NCBI GenBank assembly: GCA_025656455.1
Contig: JAHXHS010000006.1
Span: forward strand, 62,001-126,000
Source: Candidatus Thiodiazotropha sp. (ex Epidulcina cf. delphinae)
Lineage (GTDB): Bacteria; Pseudomonadota; Gammaproteobacteria; Chromatiales; Chromatiaceae
Reading direction: 5' to 3'
DNA: 64,000 nt
Part shown: positions 1-7,371 of the stretch, in pieces
How the letters are laid out: every line of letters begins with the position of its first letter
Numbering within the stretch: position 1 is the stretch's first letter
Position numbers and translations under genes: made by a program
Notes under the pieces: model-generated
The model's database searches: none
What the model saw: only the letters and a program-made list of their open reading frames with translations
Told to the model about the DNA's origin: nothing

Positions 1-1
1 A

Positions 2-967
2 GGGGGAGAAGAGATCCTCGGCGCGGCAACCCGGCAAGGCATCAACCTTCCCTACGGCTGCCGCAACGGTTTTTGCGGCGAGTGCCGCGCCACGCTGATA
101 TCGGGAAAGGTCAGTTATCCGAATGGTGAACCGCCGGCAATGGCGGACGGCGAAAACGGTATCTGCTACACCTGCCAGGCGGTGCCGTGTTCCGATCTGG
201 TCATCGGGGTGACGGAAATCCTCCACTCGCAAGACATCCGCACTCGCATCATGCCCTGCAAGATCGACCGCATCGAGCGCCTCAACGAGGATGTCATTCG
301 TTTGTACCTGAAACTCCCCGAGGGAGAGCGCCTGCAGTTCATGGCCGGCCAGTACCTGAACTTCGTACTCCAGGACGGCAGCAAAAGGGCCTTCTCCATT
401 GCCAATGCCCCTCATGATGACGAGGCGCTCGAACTGCATATCCGTCATGTCTCCGGCGGCGCCTTTACCGACACCCTGTTCAACGGCATGAAGGAGAAGA
501 CCATCCTGCGTATCGAGGCCCCCCTCGGCAGCTACTATCTGCGGGAGGACTCTCCGCTACCCATTATCTTGATGGGAGGCGGCACCGGTTTTGCGCCACT
601 GAAGGGGATCATCGAACACGCCCTGCGGACAGGCATGCAACGTCCCATGCATCTCTATTGGGGTGTGCGTTCCCGTACGGATCTCTACCTCCCCGAGCTT
701 CCAGAGAAGTGGGCGGCCGAGAACAGCAACTTCAACTACACGCCGGTACTCTCCGAACCCGATCAGGATTGGCGGGGCAAGACCGGCTGGGTGCATGAAG
801 CCGTGGTTGCCGACCATCAGGATCTCAGCGGCCATCAAGTCTACATGAGCGGCCCGCCACCCATGATCGAGGCCGGCAAGGAGACCTTTCTGGCGCACGG
901 ACTCTCCGGCGAGGCGCTCTTTTCAGACTCGTTCGAATACGGCGCTGCCGCCGTCAAGCGGAAATAA
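2..967 (+). CDS. 2Fe-2S ferredoxin-domain NAD(P)H:flavin oxidoreductase (AscD/Fre-like), 5' partial
   Basis: The reading frame is open from the first bases of the window, so the true start lies upstream; 321 residues are visible. The first ~60 visible residues hold a plant-type 2Fe-2S cluster motif (YGCRNGFCGECRATL, then CYTC about 30 residues later). After a linker come an FAD-binding domain (RAFSIANAP) and an NAD(P)-binding domain (LMGGGTGFAPLKGI, then MSGPPPMI). This order matches CDP-6-deoxy-delta-3,4-glucoseen reductase-like proteins, which pass electrons from NAD(P)H through FAD to an iron-sulphur centre. The acceptor cannot be told from the sequence. An internal ATG at 140 would cut the cluster motif in half and is not the start. 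It ends with TAA followed directly by another in-frame TAA. Confidence 0.9.
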   Translation, partial: GGEEILGAATRQGINLPYGCRNGFCGECRATLISGKVSYPNGEPPAMADGENGICYTCQAVPCSDLVIGVTEILHSQDIRTRIMPCKIDRIERLNEDVIRLYLKLPEGERLQFMAGQYLNFVLQDGSKRAFSIANAPHDDEALELHIRHVSGGAFTDTLFNGMKEKTILRIEAPLGSYYLREDSPLPIILMGGGTGFAPLKGIIEHALRTGMQRPMHLYWGVRSRTDLYLPELPEKWAAENSNFNYTPVLSEPDQDWRGKTGWVHEAVVADHQDLSGHQVYMSGPPPMIEAGKETFLAHGLSGEALFSDSFEYGAAAVKRK

Positions 968-1040
968 TAACCGCCCGAATCGTAAACAAGGTGCAATCCC
1001 CCTTCCTCCAACTCTCACAATCCGCTAGGATGAACATGGT

Positions 1041-1170
1041 TTCAGGCGGCTGCAGCGCCCGGTGGTAAGATCCGGGCGAAGGTGTAATACAACACCCGTC
1101 ATCAACGGGAAACAAGCCTGCCGCACCTGATAGGACGAAGTATCTGCATCGGCCGATGGATTATCCGGCC
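1041..1170 (+). ncRNA. Candidate structured RNA or structured 5' leader
   Basis: The stretch between the reductase and the next small ORF is dense in complementary segments. They are a 7-bp hairpin (1056-1062 with 1072-1078, 9-nt loop), a 5-bp hairpin 1081-1085/1092-1096, an overlapping alternative 1095-1099/1105-1109, an enclosing stem 1042-1050 with 1120-1130 (5+4 bp with a 2-nt bulge), and a further 5-bp hairpin 1151-1155/1166-1170. The enclosing stem with several internal hairpins resembles a multi-helix junction. No known family was recognised. It could be a leader regulating the downstream small ORF and MNT-HEPN gene, a separate RNA, or chance pairing in GC-rich sequence. Confidence 0.3.
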
Positions 1171-1206
1171 CACGGGTACAAGGAACGACTGTCAGGAGAA
1201 AATACC

Positions 1207-1428
1207 ATGGAGATCCATCGCACAATCGAGGACGAGCTCGTCCAGATTGCCGATCACATACGCCTGCTCGCCATATTGATGCTGAACCTGCCCGGCCACC
1301 AGGAGACGGAGCGTGAAGAGTTAGCCCTGGTGCTGCAGGACCTAGCCCTTCGGCTCGAACGCATGGCTGAGGTGACGAGGCACTACCCCGACTGCTCATC
1401 GTGCGCTGAGCGGGAGGATCTGCTTTGA
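1207..1428 (+). CDS. Small hypothetical protein coupled to the MNT-HEPN gene
   Basis: It encodes 73 residues. The ATG at 1207 is preceded by a good ribosome-binding site (CAGGAG, 6-7 nt spacing), which favours it over an in-frame ATG at 1156 that has none. The product is largely helical and acidic, leucine-rich in the middle (roughly residues 15-55), and has a CSSC pair near the C-terminus. No family was recognised. Its TGA overlaps the ATG of the next gene by one base, so the two are almost certainly translated together. The helical character and tight coupling would suit a small partner or regulator of the downstream nucleotidyltransferase-HEPN protein, but that is inference. Confidence 0.6.
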   Translation: MEIHRTIEDELVQIADHIRLLAILMLNLPGHQETEREELALVLQDLALRLERMAEVTRHYPDCSSCAEREDLL

Positions 1429-2348
1429 TGGAACACAGCTATAAGGACACAAGGGGTCCCTCTGCCTGGTACAAGATGAAAAAGCGCCCTAAGCATCTCC
1501 CCCTCCGCAAGCAGCAGGTATTGAAAAACATCGTGCAGGCCATCCGCGCCCGCCATATCGTGGAGATGGTTATCCTCTTCGGCTCCCACGCGCGGGGCGA
1601 CTGGGTGGAGGACGAATATGAAGAGGATCACATCACCTACGAATATCGCTCCGATTACGACATCCTCATCGTAACCGCTGATAAGGGCGCTGAGCGTGAC
1701 GTCGCCTATGACAGCGATCTCAAACACGACCTCGAACCGGGCGGCAGGGGCACAAGGGTCAACTACATCGCCCACACCATCCACCATGTCAATCAGATGC
1801 TCGCTGAACGGCGCTTCTTTTTCATGGACATCCAGAAGGAGGGCTACCTGCTCTACGACTCGGGACGCTACAAGCTGGCCCGCCCGCCCAAACGTCTTCC
1901 CCCTGAGGTCATGCTGCGGCATGCAGAGGAGTATTTCGCCGAATGGACCGAGAGCGCCGACGGCTTTCTCGACAGCGCCCGCTACAATCAATCGAAGGGG
2001 CGCCCCAAGATCGCCGCATTCGATCTCCACCAGGCGGCGGAGCGTTATATCACCTGTCTGCTCCTGGTCCACACCGGCTACCGTCCCAAAGAGCACGATA
2101 TGGATAAACTCATCCGCCAGGCAATCGGCTTCGACCCCCGCTTCTCGACAACCTTTCAGCTGCATATAGACGAAGAGAAACATCTCTTCGACCTTCTTCG
2201 CCGCGCCTATGTGGATGCCCGTTACAGTAAGAGCTACCGCATCACGGAAGCAGAACTGAATGCCATTGCAGAACGGATAGAGGTGTTGAAAAAGATAACC
2301 AAGGAAGTGTGCGAAAAAAAAATCGAAACACTGAGGTGTGCGATTTAA
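1428..2348 (+). CDS. Nucleotidyltransferase (MNT)-HEPN fusion protein
   Basis: It encodes 306 residues. The N-terminal half has a minimal nucleotidyltransferase core: ILFGSHARGDW at about residues 45-55, followed by the metal-binding DYDILIV near residue 78. The C-terminal half (about 160-290) is a HEPN domain with the typical helical pattern AAFDLHQAAERYITCLLL and TGYRPKEHDMDKL. In two-gene MNT/HEPN modules the HEPN partner is an RNase toxin that the MNT partner AMPylates or adenylylates; here both are on one chain. The strict Rx4-6H catalytic signature of toxic HEPN RNases was not seen (the closest is R-P-K-E-H), so it may be non-toxic or use another chemistry. A TTG codon at 1425 could also start it, but the ATG at 1428 overlapping the previous stop is preferred. 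Confidence 0.85.
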   Translation: MEHSYKDTRGPSAWYKMKKRPKHLPLRKQQVLKNIVQAIRARHIVEMVILFGSHARGDWVEDEYEEDHITYEYRSDYDILIVTADKGAERDVAYDSDLKHDLEPGGRGTRVNYIAHTIHHVNQMLAERRFFFMDIQKEGYLLYDSGRYKLARPPKRLPPEVMLRHAEEYFAEWTESADGFLDSARYNQSKGRPKIAAFDLHQAAERYITCLLLVHTGYRPKEHDMDKLIRQAIGFDPRFSTTFQLHIDEEKHLFDLLRRAYVDARYSKSYRITEAELNAIAERIEVLKKITKEVCEKKIETLRCAI

Positions 2349-2541
2349 AGAACTCGCTAGCCCGAATCGTCCTCCCCATCCGAACGGGTGGTCGAAATGA
2401 TGCCGCTCAAGGGTATCTGTCTGCCCGATAAACTGATAAAAAAGAGTAGCGCTTCAGACTGACATTTACATTGCGAACATCTACTATCATTAACCTGATG
2501 ATTCAGATCTAAGTTATTCCATATAGCTTTACTCTTACTAT

Positions 2542-2554
2542 CAACCCGGCAACC
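2542..2554 (+). repeat. Copy of the AACCCGGCAACC dispersed motif
   Basis: The 13-mer CAACCCGGCAACC lies 11 bp upstream of a TATAAT box in the leader of the DksA-like gene. The same core occurs at 3520-3532 and in both arms of the palindrome at 49444-49501. It may be a decayed copy of a dispersed palindrome or a protein-binding site in the -35 area. Confidence 0.5.
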
Positions 2555-2571
2555 TAACAGATCGATATAAT
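2543..2571 (+). promoter_or_regulatory. Possible promoter of the DksA/TraR-like gene
   Basis: A perfect TATAAT (2566-2571) lies about 37 bp before the ATG at 2608 in an AT-rich stretch. The position expected for a -35 box (2543-2548, AACCCG) does not match sigma70 and instead lies inside the AACCCGGCAACC motif. This could mean activator dependence or an alternative sigma factor. Confidence 0.35.
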
Positions 2572-2607
2572 GAAAACAGGCCGTTGTGCGCAAGTAGGGA
2601 GAGCATA

Positions 2608-2946
2608 ATGAACAGAGACGAGATTGAATTGATCAGAGAAAGACTGCTGCATTTACAGGCTGACCTGCAGGCAGTCGATGAAACGTCACAAGAGGCCGGC
2701 AAGACAGTAGAGCTGGATCAGTCCCGGGTTGGCCGGCTTACGCGCATGGATGCCATACAGGCACAGCAGATGGCGCAGGAAACCGCCCGGCGGCGGCATC
2801 ATCAGCGTCTAATGATAGAAGGCGCCTTGCGTCGAATCGATTCCGGTGAATATGGCTACTGTTTTGTATGCGGGGAGGAGATTGATGCCCGCCGGCTTTC
2901 AGTCGACCCCACAGTTACGCGCTGCATAACCTGTGTGGAGGAGTGA
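2608..2946 (+). CDS. DksA/TraR-family C4 zinc-finger protein
   Basis: It encodes 112 residues and starts at an ATG with GGGAGAG eight bases upstream. The N-terminal ~70 residues form a long helical hairpin, as in DksA, and the C-terminal part has the zinc finger CFVC-x17-CITC preceded by GEYGYC. Family members bind the RNA polymerase secondary channel and modulate initiation, often with ppGpp. At 112 residues it is shorter than DksA (about 150) and closer to the YbiI/TraR-like paralogues. The coiled-coil tip residues of true DksA (DxxDxA) are not evident, so a strict DksA role should not be assumed. Confidence 0.85.
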   Translation: MNRDEIELIRERLLHLQADLQAVDETSQEAGKTVELDQSRVGRLTRMDAIQAQQMAQETARRRHHQRLMIEGALRRIDSGEYGYCFVCGEEIDARRLSVDPTVTRCITCVEE

Positions 2947-2982
2947 CATTTCCTGATCGGCTCTCAATTGACGAGGCCAAAT

Positions 2983-3001
2983 GGTGCGGCAGGGCCGCAC
3001 C
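2983..3001. repeat. 8-bp perfect hairpin (GGTGCGGC-AGG-GCCGCACC)
   Basis: The palindrome lies 36 bp after the DksA-like gene and just before the next ORF. It has no following T-tract, so it does not look like an intrinsic terminator on either strand. The end of the arm resembles a short stretch near 3590 (GGTGCGGCAC). It may be a small REP-like hairpin or an attenuating stem. Confidence 0.5.
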
Positions 3002-3025
3002 CTACCGCGCCCAGGAGACACATCG

Positions 3026-3499
3026 ATGCGCAAGCGACTCATTCCTAAAGTACAGCAAGACGCCCTCTCCCCAGGTCAGGCCTGGTTGAATCTTGGGGAG
3101 ATCGCGGAGGTGGAAATCAGCTCGGAAGAGACCACACACCCTATCGAGTCCGCCTTGCTTCCCGGTACGAGTTCAGGGTGGCGCGCGGCACAACCCGGCG
3201 ATCAGACCATTCGACTTCGCTTCTATCATCCTCAAAGCCTCCGGCGCATCCGGCTTGATTTTGTTGAGGCCCAAACTGAACGGACACAACAGTACCTGTT
3301 GCGTTGGTCACCGGATGACGGACAATCCTATCAGGAAATCGCGCGACAGCAGTGGAACTTCAGCCCTGAAGGATCTACATCTGAGACGGAAGAGCATCAT
3401 GTCGAGCTTCCGGCAGTCACACTACTTGAGTTGATCATTACACCAGATATTAGTGGCGGCGATGCAATTGCGACGTTATCTCAGTGGAAGCTTGCTTAA
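3026..3499 (+). CDS. Hypothetical protein, beta-rich, discoidin-like
   Basis: It encodes 157 residues, starting at an ATG preceded by CAGGAGA. The sequence is predicted to be mainly beta strands. Segments such as TIRLRFYHPQSLRRIRLDF and the closing pair LLELIITPDISGGDA / ATLSQWKLA resemble galactose-binding-like (discoidin) sandwiches. No signal peptide or membrane segment is present, so it is likely cytoplasmic. The C-terminal half has several charged residues but no catalytic motif was recognised. The function is unknown; the fold suggestion rests on pattern only. Confidence 0.6.
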   Translation: MRKRLIPKVQQDALSPGQAWLNLGEIAEVEISSEETTHPIESALLPGTSSGWRAAQPGDQTIRLRFYHPQSLRRIRLDFVEAQTERTQQYLLRWSPDDGQSYQEIARQQWNFSPEGSTSETEEHHVELPAVTLLELIITPDISGGDAIATLSQWKLA

Positions 3500-3516
3500 T
3501 CCATATACTCGCTATT

Positions 3517-3533
3517 TATTAACCCGGCAACCA
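3517..3533 (+). repeat. Copy of the TATTAACCCGGCAACCA dispersed motif
   Basis: These 17 bases are identical to the outer part of the left arm of the palindrome at 49444-49501. The palindrome partner is missing here. It lies 17 bp after the stop of the preceding gene, on the side facing the leftward diguanylate cyclase gene. Confidence 0.6.
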
Positions 3534-3616
3534 TATATGAAGCAGAGGCAAGGTGTTGCCCTGCCACACCATATCCACCAGCCAGTCAACGGTGCGGCAC
3601 GGCTGAATTGAAGGCG

Positions 3617-5272
3617 CTATGCCAGAAGCTGCCCGCCACTCATTAGAATCACCCGGTTTCTCCCTTGTCGCTTCGCCTCGTACAAGGCCTTGTCCGCCCT
3701 GAGCAGGATCTCCTGATAATCCGTATCGCCGATTTCCAACTCGCTGACACCGATACTGATCGTGATCGGTATCTTCGTCTCGCCAGACTCATAAGGCCAT
3801 GCCTCGACATCCCTGCATATCCGCTCGGCCAATTGCCGGGTGCCTTCGATATCCGTTTCCGGCAGCAGAATAACAAACTCTTCTCCCCCGTAGCGGACCA
3901 GGAGATCCTGTCCTCGAATAGTCTCCCGGCATATATCGCTGATATGCCTTAGCACCTCGTCGCCCATGGTATGATCGAAGGAGTCGTTGACCTCTTTGAA
4001 ATGATCCAAGTCGAGCATCATCACCGACAGGCTTCGACCGAAACGCAGGGCGCGCATGAACTCCCTGGCGCCGGTCTTCTGCAACTCCCGCCGATTGGCG
4101 AGACCGGTCAGATCGTCCGTGGTGGCGTATTGCTGGAGTCTTTGGAAAGCGATCTTTTTCTGCACCGAATTCTTGGCAAAGAATATGCTGATCAGTCCCA
4201 TCATGACGAAAAGCAGAAAATAGGTCACAGTGGCGACGATCTTCCGCTTAGCCGTGAGTTCCTCGATCAGCGCTGGGGAGATATGGGAGAGATAGATCCA
4301 GTAACGGTCTCCTGAACCGCTCTCTTTCGACAGCGAATCCATCTCGATATTCTCCACCGTTCCCTGGTTGGCGCGAATCAGGGGATAGGCCTTATGGAAA
4401 ATGAAGATGCCGTCCTGCGATGAAAAGCTGCCTTTGCGGCTGGAGGATATCGCCGCCCACACATCCGGCCGCTGCTTGGCAAAGGTCTCATCGCTGCCAT
4501 ACATAAACCCCCACAACTGCTGTTGCGGCACACCCATCAACCAATAGCCGTTGCTGTTGAGCATCACCGCATCGCCTTGCAGGGTCATGAAGATATCGGC
4601 AATTCGCCGCAGCAGCTCATCCGGGGCATAGTTGATGATCAGGATGCCCTGTTTCACGCCGTAACCGTCCACCACCGGGGTGGCAAAACGAATCGTGGGA
4701 TTTATCGGCTGTTCGACGACGCCTTGCTCTATGTTCAGATCCAGCGGGGATATATAGATCCCTCCCTCATCAAGCTTGATGGACTCTGCGAAATAGTAGC
4801 GGGAGCTTTTATCCTGTAACTTGCTTCGCGGCACGATCTCCTGGACACCCGCCTTATTGTTGATGCGCAGGATCTCCATCCCTTTGGCGCCGATGAAGCG
4901 TATCTGAGAGTATTTGGGTTTGCGCCTGGCAAAGAGAGAGAACTCCCTTGCGACACGAATCCAGTTCTTCATGCTGTCGTCATGCAAATAGTTTTTCAGT
5001 GTCTCTCCCTCAGCCAGCACCATCAAATCGGAGAGCTTTTGTTCGAACAGCAGAGAGGTCAGTTCGCTGGCACTGTTCAGGGCGGACTCTTCACGAATCA
5101 GGGTCGCCTGCAGTTCATATCTTTGTGACTGATTGTCAAAGGCGTAAAAAATGGAGGCCAGCAGCAGGGAGGCCGGAATGAATAGCCAAAGAAAGCTGAC
5201 AAGCAGCTCCTTTTTCTCTGAAAAACCGTTGGATTGTCCCGCCTCGTCTTCGATGACCGAAGGACTATCCAT
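3617..5272 (-). CDS. Membrane diguanylate cyclase with periplasmic sensor
   Basis: It encodes 551 residues. One transmembrane helix lies near residues 22-42, followed by a ~300-residue periplasmic region with Cache-like character, a second helix (YFLLFVMMGLISIFF, about residues 350-370) and a C-terminal GGDEF domain. The catalytic loop is RYGGEEF near residue 460, with DDLTGLANRR at its start, so it should make c-di-GMP from two GTP. No RxxD inhibitory site was identified. The ATG at 5272, five bases after the cytochrome stop, was chosen; an upstream ATG at 5308 would overlap the cytochrome gene by 31 bp. The pairing with a di-haem cytochrome gene suggests co-transcription. Confidence 0.88.
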   Translation of the reverse strand: MDSPSVIEDEAGQSNGFSEKKELLVSFLWLFIPASLLLASIFYAFDNQSQRYELQATLIREESALNSASELTSLLFEQKLSDLMVLAEGETLKNYLHDDSMKNWIRVAREFSLFARRKPKYSQIRFIGAKGMEILRINNKAGVQEIVPRSKLQDKSSRYYFAESIKLDEGGIYISPLDLNIEQGVVEQPINPTIRFATPVVDGYGVKQGILIINYAPDELLRRIADIFMTLQGDAVMLNSNGYWLMGVPQQQLWGFMYGSDETFAKQRPDVWAAISSSRKGSFSSQDGIFIFHKAYPLIRANQGTVENIEMDSLSKESGSGDRYWIYLSHISPALIEELTAKRKIVATVTYFLLFVMMGLISIFFAKNSVQKKIAFQRLQQYATTDDLTGLANRRELQKTGAREFMRALRFGRSLSVMMLDLDHFKEVNDSFDHTMGDEVLRHISDICRETIRGQDLLVRYGGEEFVILLPETDIEGTRQLAERICRDVEAWPYESGETKIPITISIGVSELEIGDTDYQEILLRADKALYEAKRQGRNRVILMSGGQLLA

Positions 5273-5277
5273 GGTGA

Positions 5278-5991
5278 TTAGCGCTTCTTTTTTGTACGGT
5301 CTTTCCATGTGTAGGGTGAGCGTTTATTTGCATTGGGTTTTATTCTTGATAGATAGTCAGACAGCGCCTTAAGATCGCGTATGCCGAACTCGCCGATTCT
5401 CTCCATCATATCCCGGTTCGCATTTCGTCGCTTACCGTTTTGAATCCACACCAACTGGCGCAAAAGATAGTTGTAGTGTTGACCTTGTATGAGGGGATAG
5501 GCTTCCGCCTGGCTGCCCTCACCTTGCTCGCCGTGGCACTCCGTACAGTGCTCGCGGAACAGCCTCTCTCCATACTCAAGATCATTGCCCTCGCCCTTGC
5601 CTGTCGCAGTGGTCATCTCGAGGCTTTCGATATAGAGGGCGACGTCGGCAACGGACTGGGCGCCGCCGATCTCCTCGGGAATGGCGAAAGGGTACATGGA
5701 AGGGTTGTCGCGATTGTTGGCGCGGATATCCGCAAGCTGTTTTATCACCACGGAACGGTGTTGACCGGCGATCTGTGGATAGGCGCCGTTGGGGGTGCCC
5801 CAGCCCTCCGGCATATGGCAAACTGCGCAGCCTTCGTAGACCGCCTTGCCACGAACGATATCGGGCGTCAGGCTCATCGCCTCTTCCCGTTCCAGCTCAG
5901 CCTCGTTCCAACCCGCCCATCCCGTTGACCATAGGCAGCAACAGGCCAGGAAAAAAAGCGTCGATAATTGCGACAATATTGATTTGAGCAC
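5278..5991 (-). CDS. Di-haem cytochrome c (c4-like)
   Basis: It encodes 237 residues with an N-terminal signal peptide (hydrophobic stretch at about 8-25, cleavage likely after WA). Two haem c sites are present: CAVCH at 55-59 and CTECH at 149-153. Each is followed by the PQIAGQH / PLIQGQH pattern typical of the two halves of cytochrome c4. It should be a periplasmic electron carrier towards terminal oxidases or other acceptors. The C-terminus is unusually basic (ending TKKKR), which could aid binding to an acidic partner or membrane. It is the first gene of a leftward pair with the diguanylate cyclase. Confidence 0.9.
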   Translation of the reverse strand: MLKSILSQLSTLFFLACCCLWSTGWAGWNEAELEREEAMSLTPDIVRGKAVYEGCAVCHMPEGWGTPNGAYPQIAGQHRSVVIKQLADIRANNRDNPSMYPFAIPEEIGGAQSVADVALYIESLEMTTATGKGEGNDLEYGERLFREHCTECHGEQGEGSQAEAYPLIQGQHYNYLLRQLVWIQNGKRRNANRDMMERIGEFGIRDLKALSDYLSRIKPNANKRSPYTWKDRTKKKR

Positions 5992-6081
5992 AGCCAGCCT
6001 GTCGCCCTCACACTATTGAGTGTCAAGTGGTTCTGATGAGCAACTCCTTTTGTGCGATCGATAGCAATAATTATAGATTAA

Positions 6082-6094
6082 CCTGCCCGGCAGG
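6082..6094 (-). terminator. Possible weak terminator hairpin after hemY
   Basis: CCTGCC and GGCAGG face each other with a single base between them, so a practical stem is 4 bp with a 5-nt loop. On the minus strand it is followed by TTAATCTATAATTATT. This is too short to be a convincing intrinsic terminator, but the position 9-21 bp past the hemY stop fits. Confidence 0.25.
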
Positions 6095-6102
6095 ACCAAG
6101 GA

Positions 6103-7371
6103 TCAAACATTCTCCACCAGTGTCGGCGGCTTGACGGTATCCACGGGATGATTGAGCGCGGGCCGGCCCCCTACCGGTGGCAAGACTCGTTGCGGCTCTT
6201 CATATTCGAGGGCGAGCCCGGCGCGGAAGCACTGCATGGCGGCATCGGTTTCGCCCAGACGCTCCAGCAACAGCCCCAACTGCTGATAGGACTCGGCGGA
6301 AGGCGCAATACCGATACCCGCTTCCAGATAACTGCGCCCCTTGCCCCACAACTTGTTCTGCAGGGATAATCTTGCCAGGGTCAGCAACAGGACCGGATCT
6401 TCCTGATGCGTTTTCAACCAGCCTTCAGCCACCGCCAATTGATGGGACGGATCGGCAAGTTCGATCTGACCGTAAAGGGTGACCAGCTCAGTGCTCCACT
6501 GCCGCTGAAGCGAGGATGCTATCAACGGCTCCACCCGGGGTCCGGCATCCAATGCCATCATGTAGCGGCAGTAATCGGTCAATATCGCCTGCTGCTGGCG
6601 AACGGCCTTGGGAATGCTCTGCCAATACCGCACCAGGGTGTCCACATCCCCGGCCTCCTGCCTCAGCCGCTCACCACAGACACGTATCTCCAGTGCCTGG
6701 TAGGCCTTTTCGCCGATCACCTTTCGTCGTTTCAGCTCCGGCAGCATCTCCTCCAGTTTTCGCCACTCTGCAAGGTTTTCGTAAAGCTTCTTCAACAGGG
6801 TCAACACATAATTGTGCTTAGGCGAGAGTGAGCGCACATGCATCAGGGTGGCCAGGGCCTGTTCGTATTGCTGGTGGGCCAGTTGCAGCTCGGCCTGGGT
6901 CAAACCCACCGCCACATCCGCTGAAGGCATACTCTCATGAGCCAAATGCAGATAGTCGTCGCGGCGGGTGTGCTCGCCCTGAAGCTGGGCCGCGCGAGCG
7001 GCCGCAAGGTAGTTGAGCAGCGGGGTCTCGGATTGGGTGGCGTAGCGGGTCAGATGACGCTCCGCTACCTTCCAGCGACCCTCCGCAAGTTCCACCAGCC
7101 CCCGGGTCAGGGCGTGCCGGGCACGCTGTCCGCGGCGTTTCTGCCGCCAATTCGCCGCCCGCTCCGGCATCTGCCAAAGGCGCGACAGGATCCTTATCGC
7201 CGTGTACATCAACAGGAACAGGGCCAGACCGGCCAAGCTGAACAGGGCCAGACTCCCTTCGATGGTCCATTGGCCATAACCGACCAGTACATAGCCGTTG
7301 TCCTGTTTCACCCAAAGCGTGATCAACACCGCGGCAAGCAGGGCGAGAAAGGCGGCAAGCAAGGTCCTCAC
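6103..7371 (-). CDS. hemY: HemY, haem biosynthesis-associated membrane TPR protein
   Basis: It encodes 422 residues. The start is a GTG at 7371 whose GTGA overlaps the hemX stop, which gives the family-typical N-terminus VRTLLAAFLALLAAVLITL. Two transmembrane helices lie within the first ~65 residues, followed by a TPR-like helical cytoplasmic part. This is the proteobacterial HemY family (HemY_N domain), not the protoporphyrinogen oxidase of Gram-positives that shares the name. Its exact task is not settled; it is found at the end of the hemCDXY operon. The open frame extends 55 codons upstream inside hemX and should not be used. Confidence 0.93.
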   Translation of the reverse strand: MRTLLAAFLALLAAVLITLWVKQDNGYVLVGYGQWTIEGSLALFSLAGLALFLLMYTAIRILSRLWQMPERAANWRQKRRGQRARHALTRGLVELAEGRWKVAERHLTRYATQSETPLLNYLAAARAAQLQGEHTRRDDYLHLAHESMPSADVAVGLTQAELQLAHQQYEQALATLMHVRSLSPKHNYVLTLLKKLYENLAEWRKLEEMLPELKRRKVIGEKAYQALEIRVCGERLRQEAGDVDTLVRYWQSIPKAVRQQQAILTDYCRYMMALDAGPRVEPLIASSLQRQWSTELVTLYGQIELADPSHQLAVAEGWLKTHQEDPVLLLTLARLSLQNKLWGKGRSYLEAGIGIAPSAESYQQLGLLLERLGETDAAMQCFRAGLALEYEEPQRVLPPVGGRPALNHPVDTVKPPTLVENV

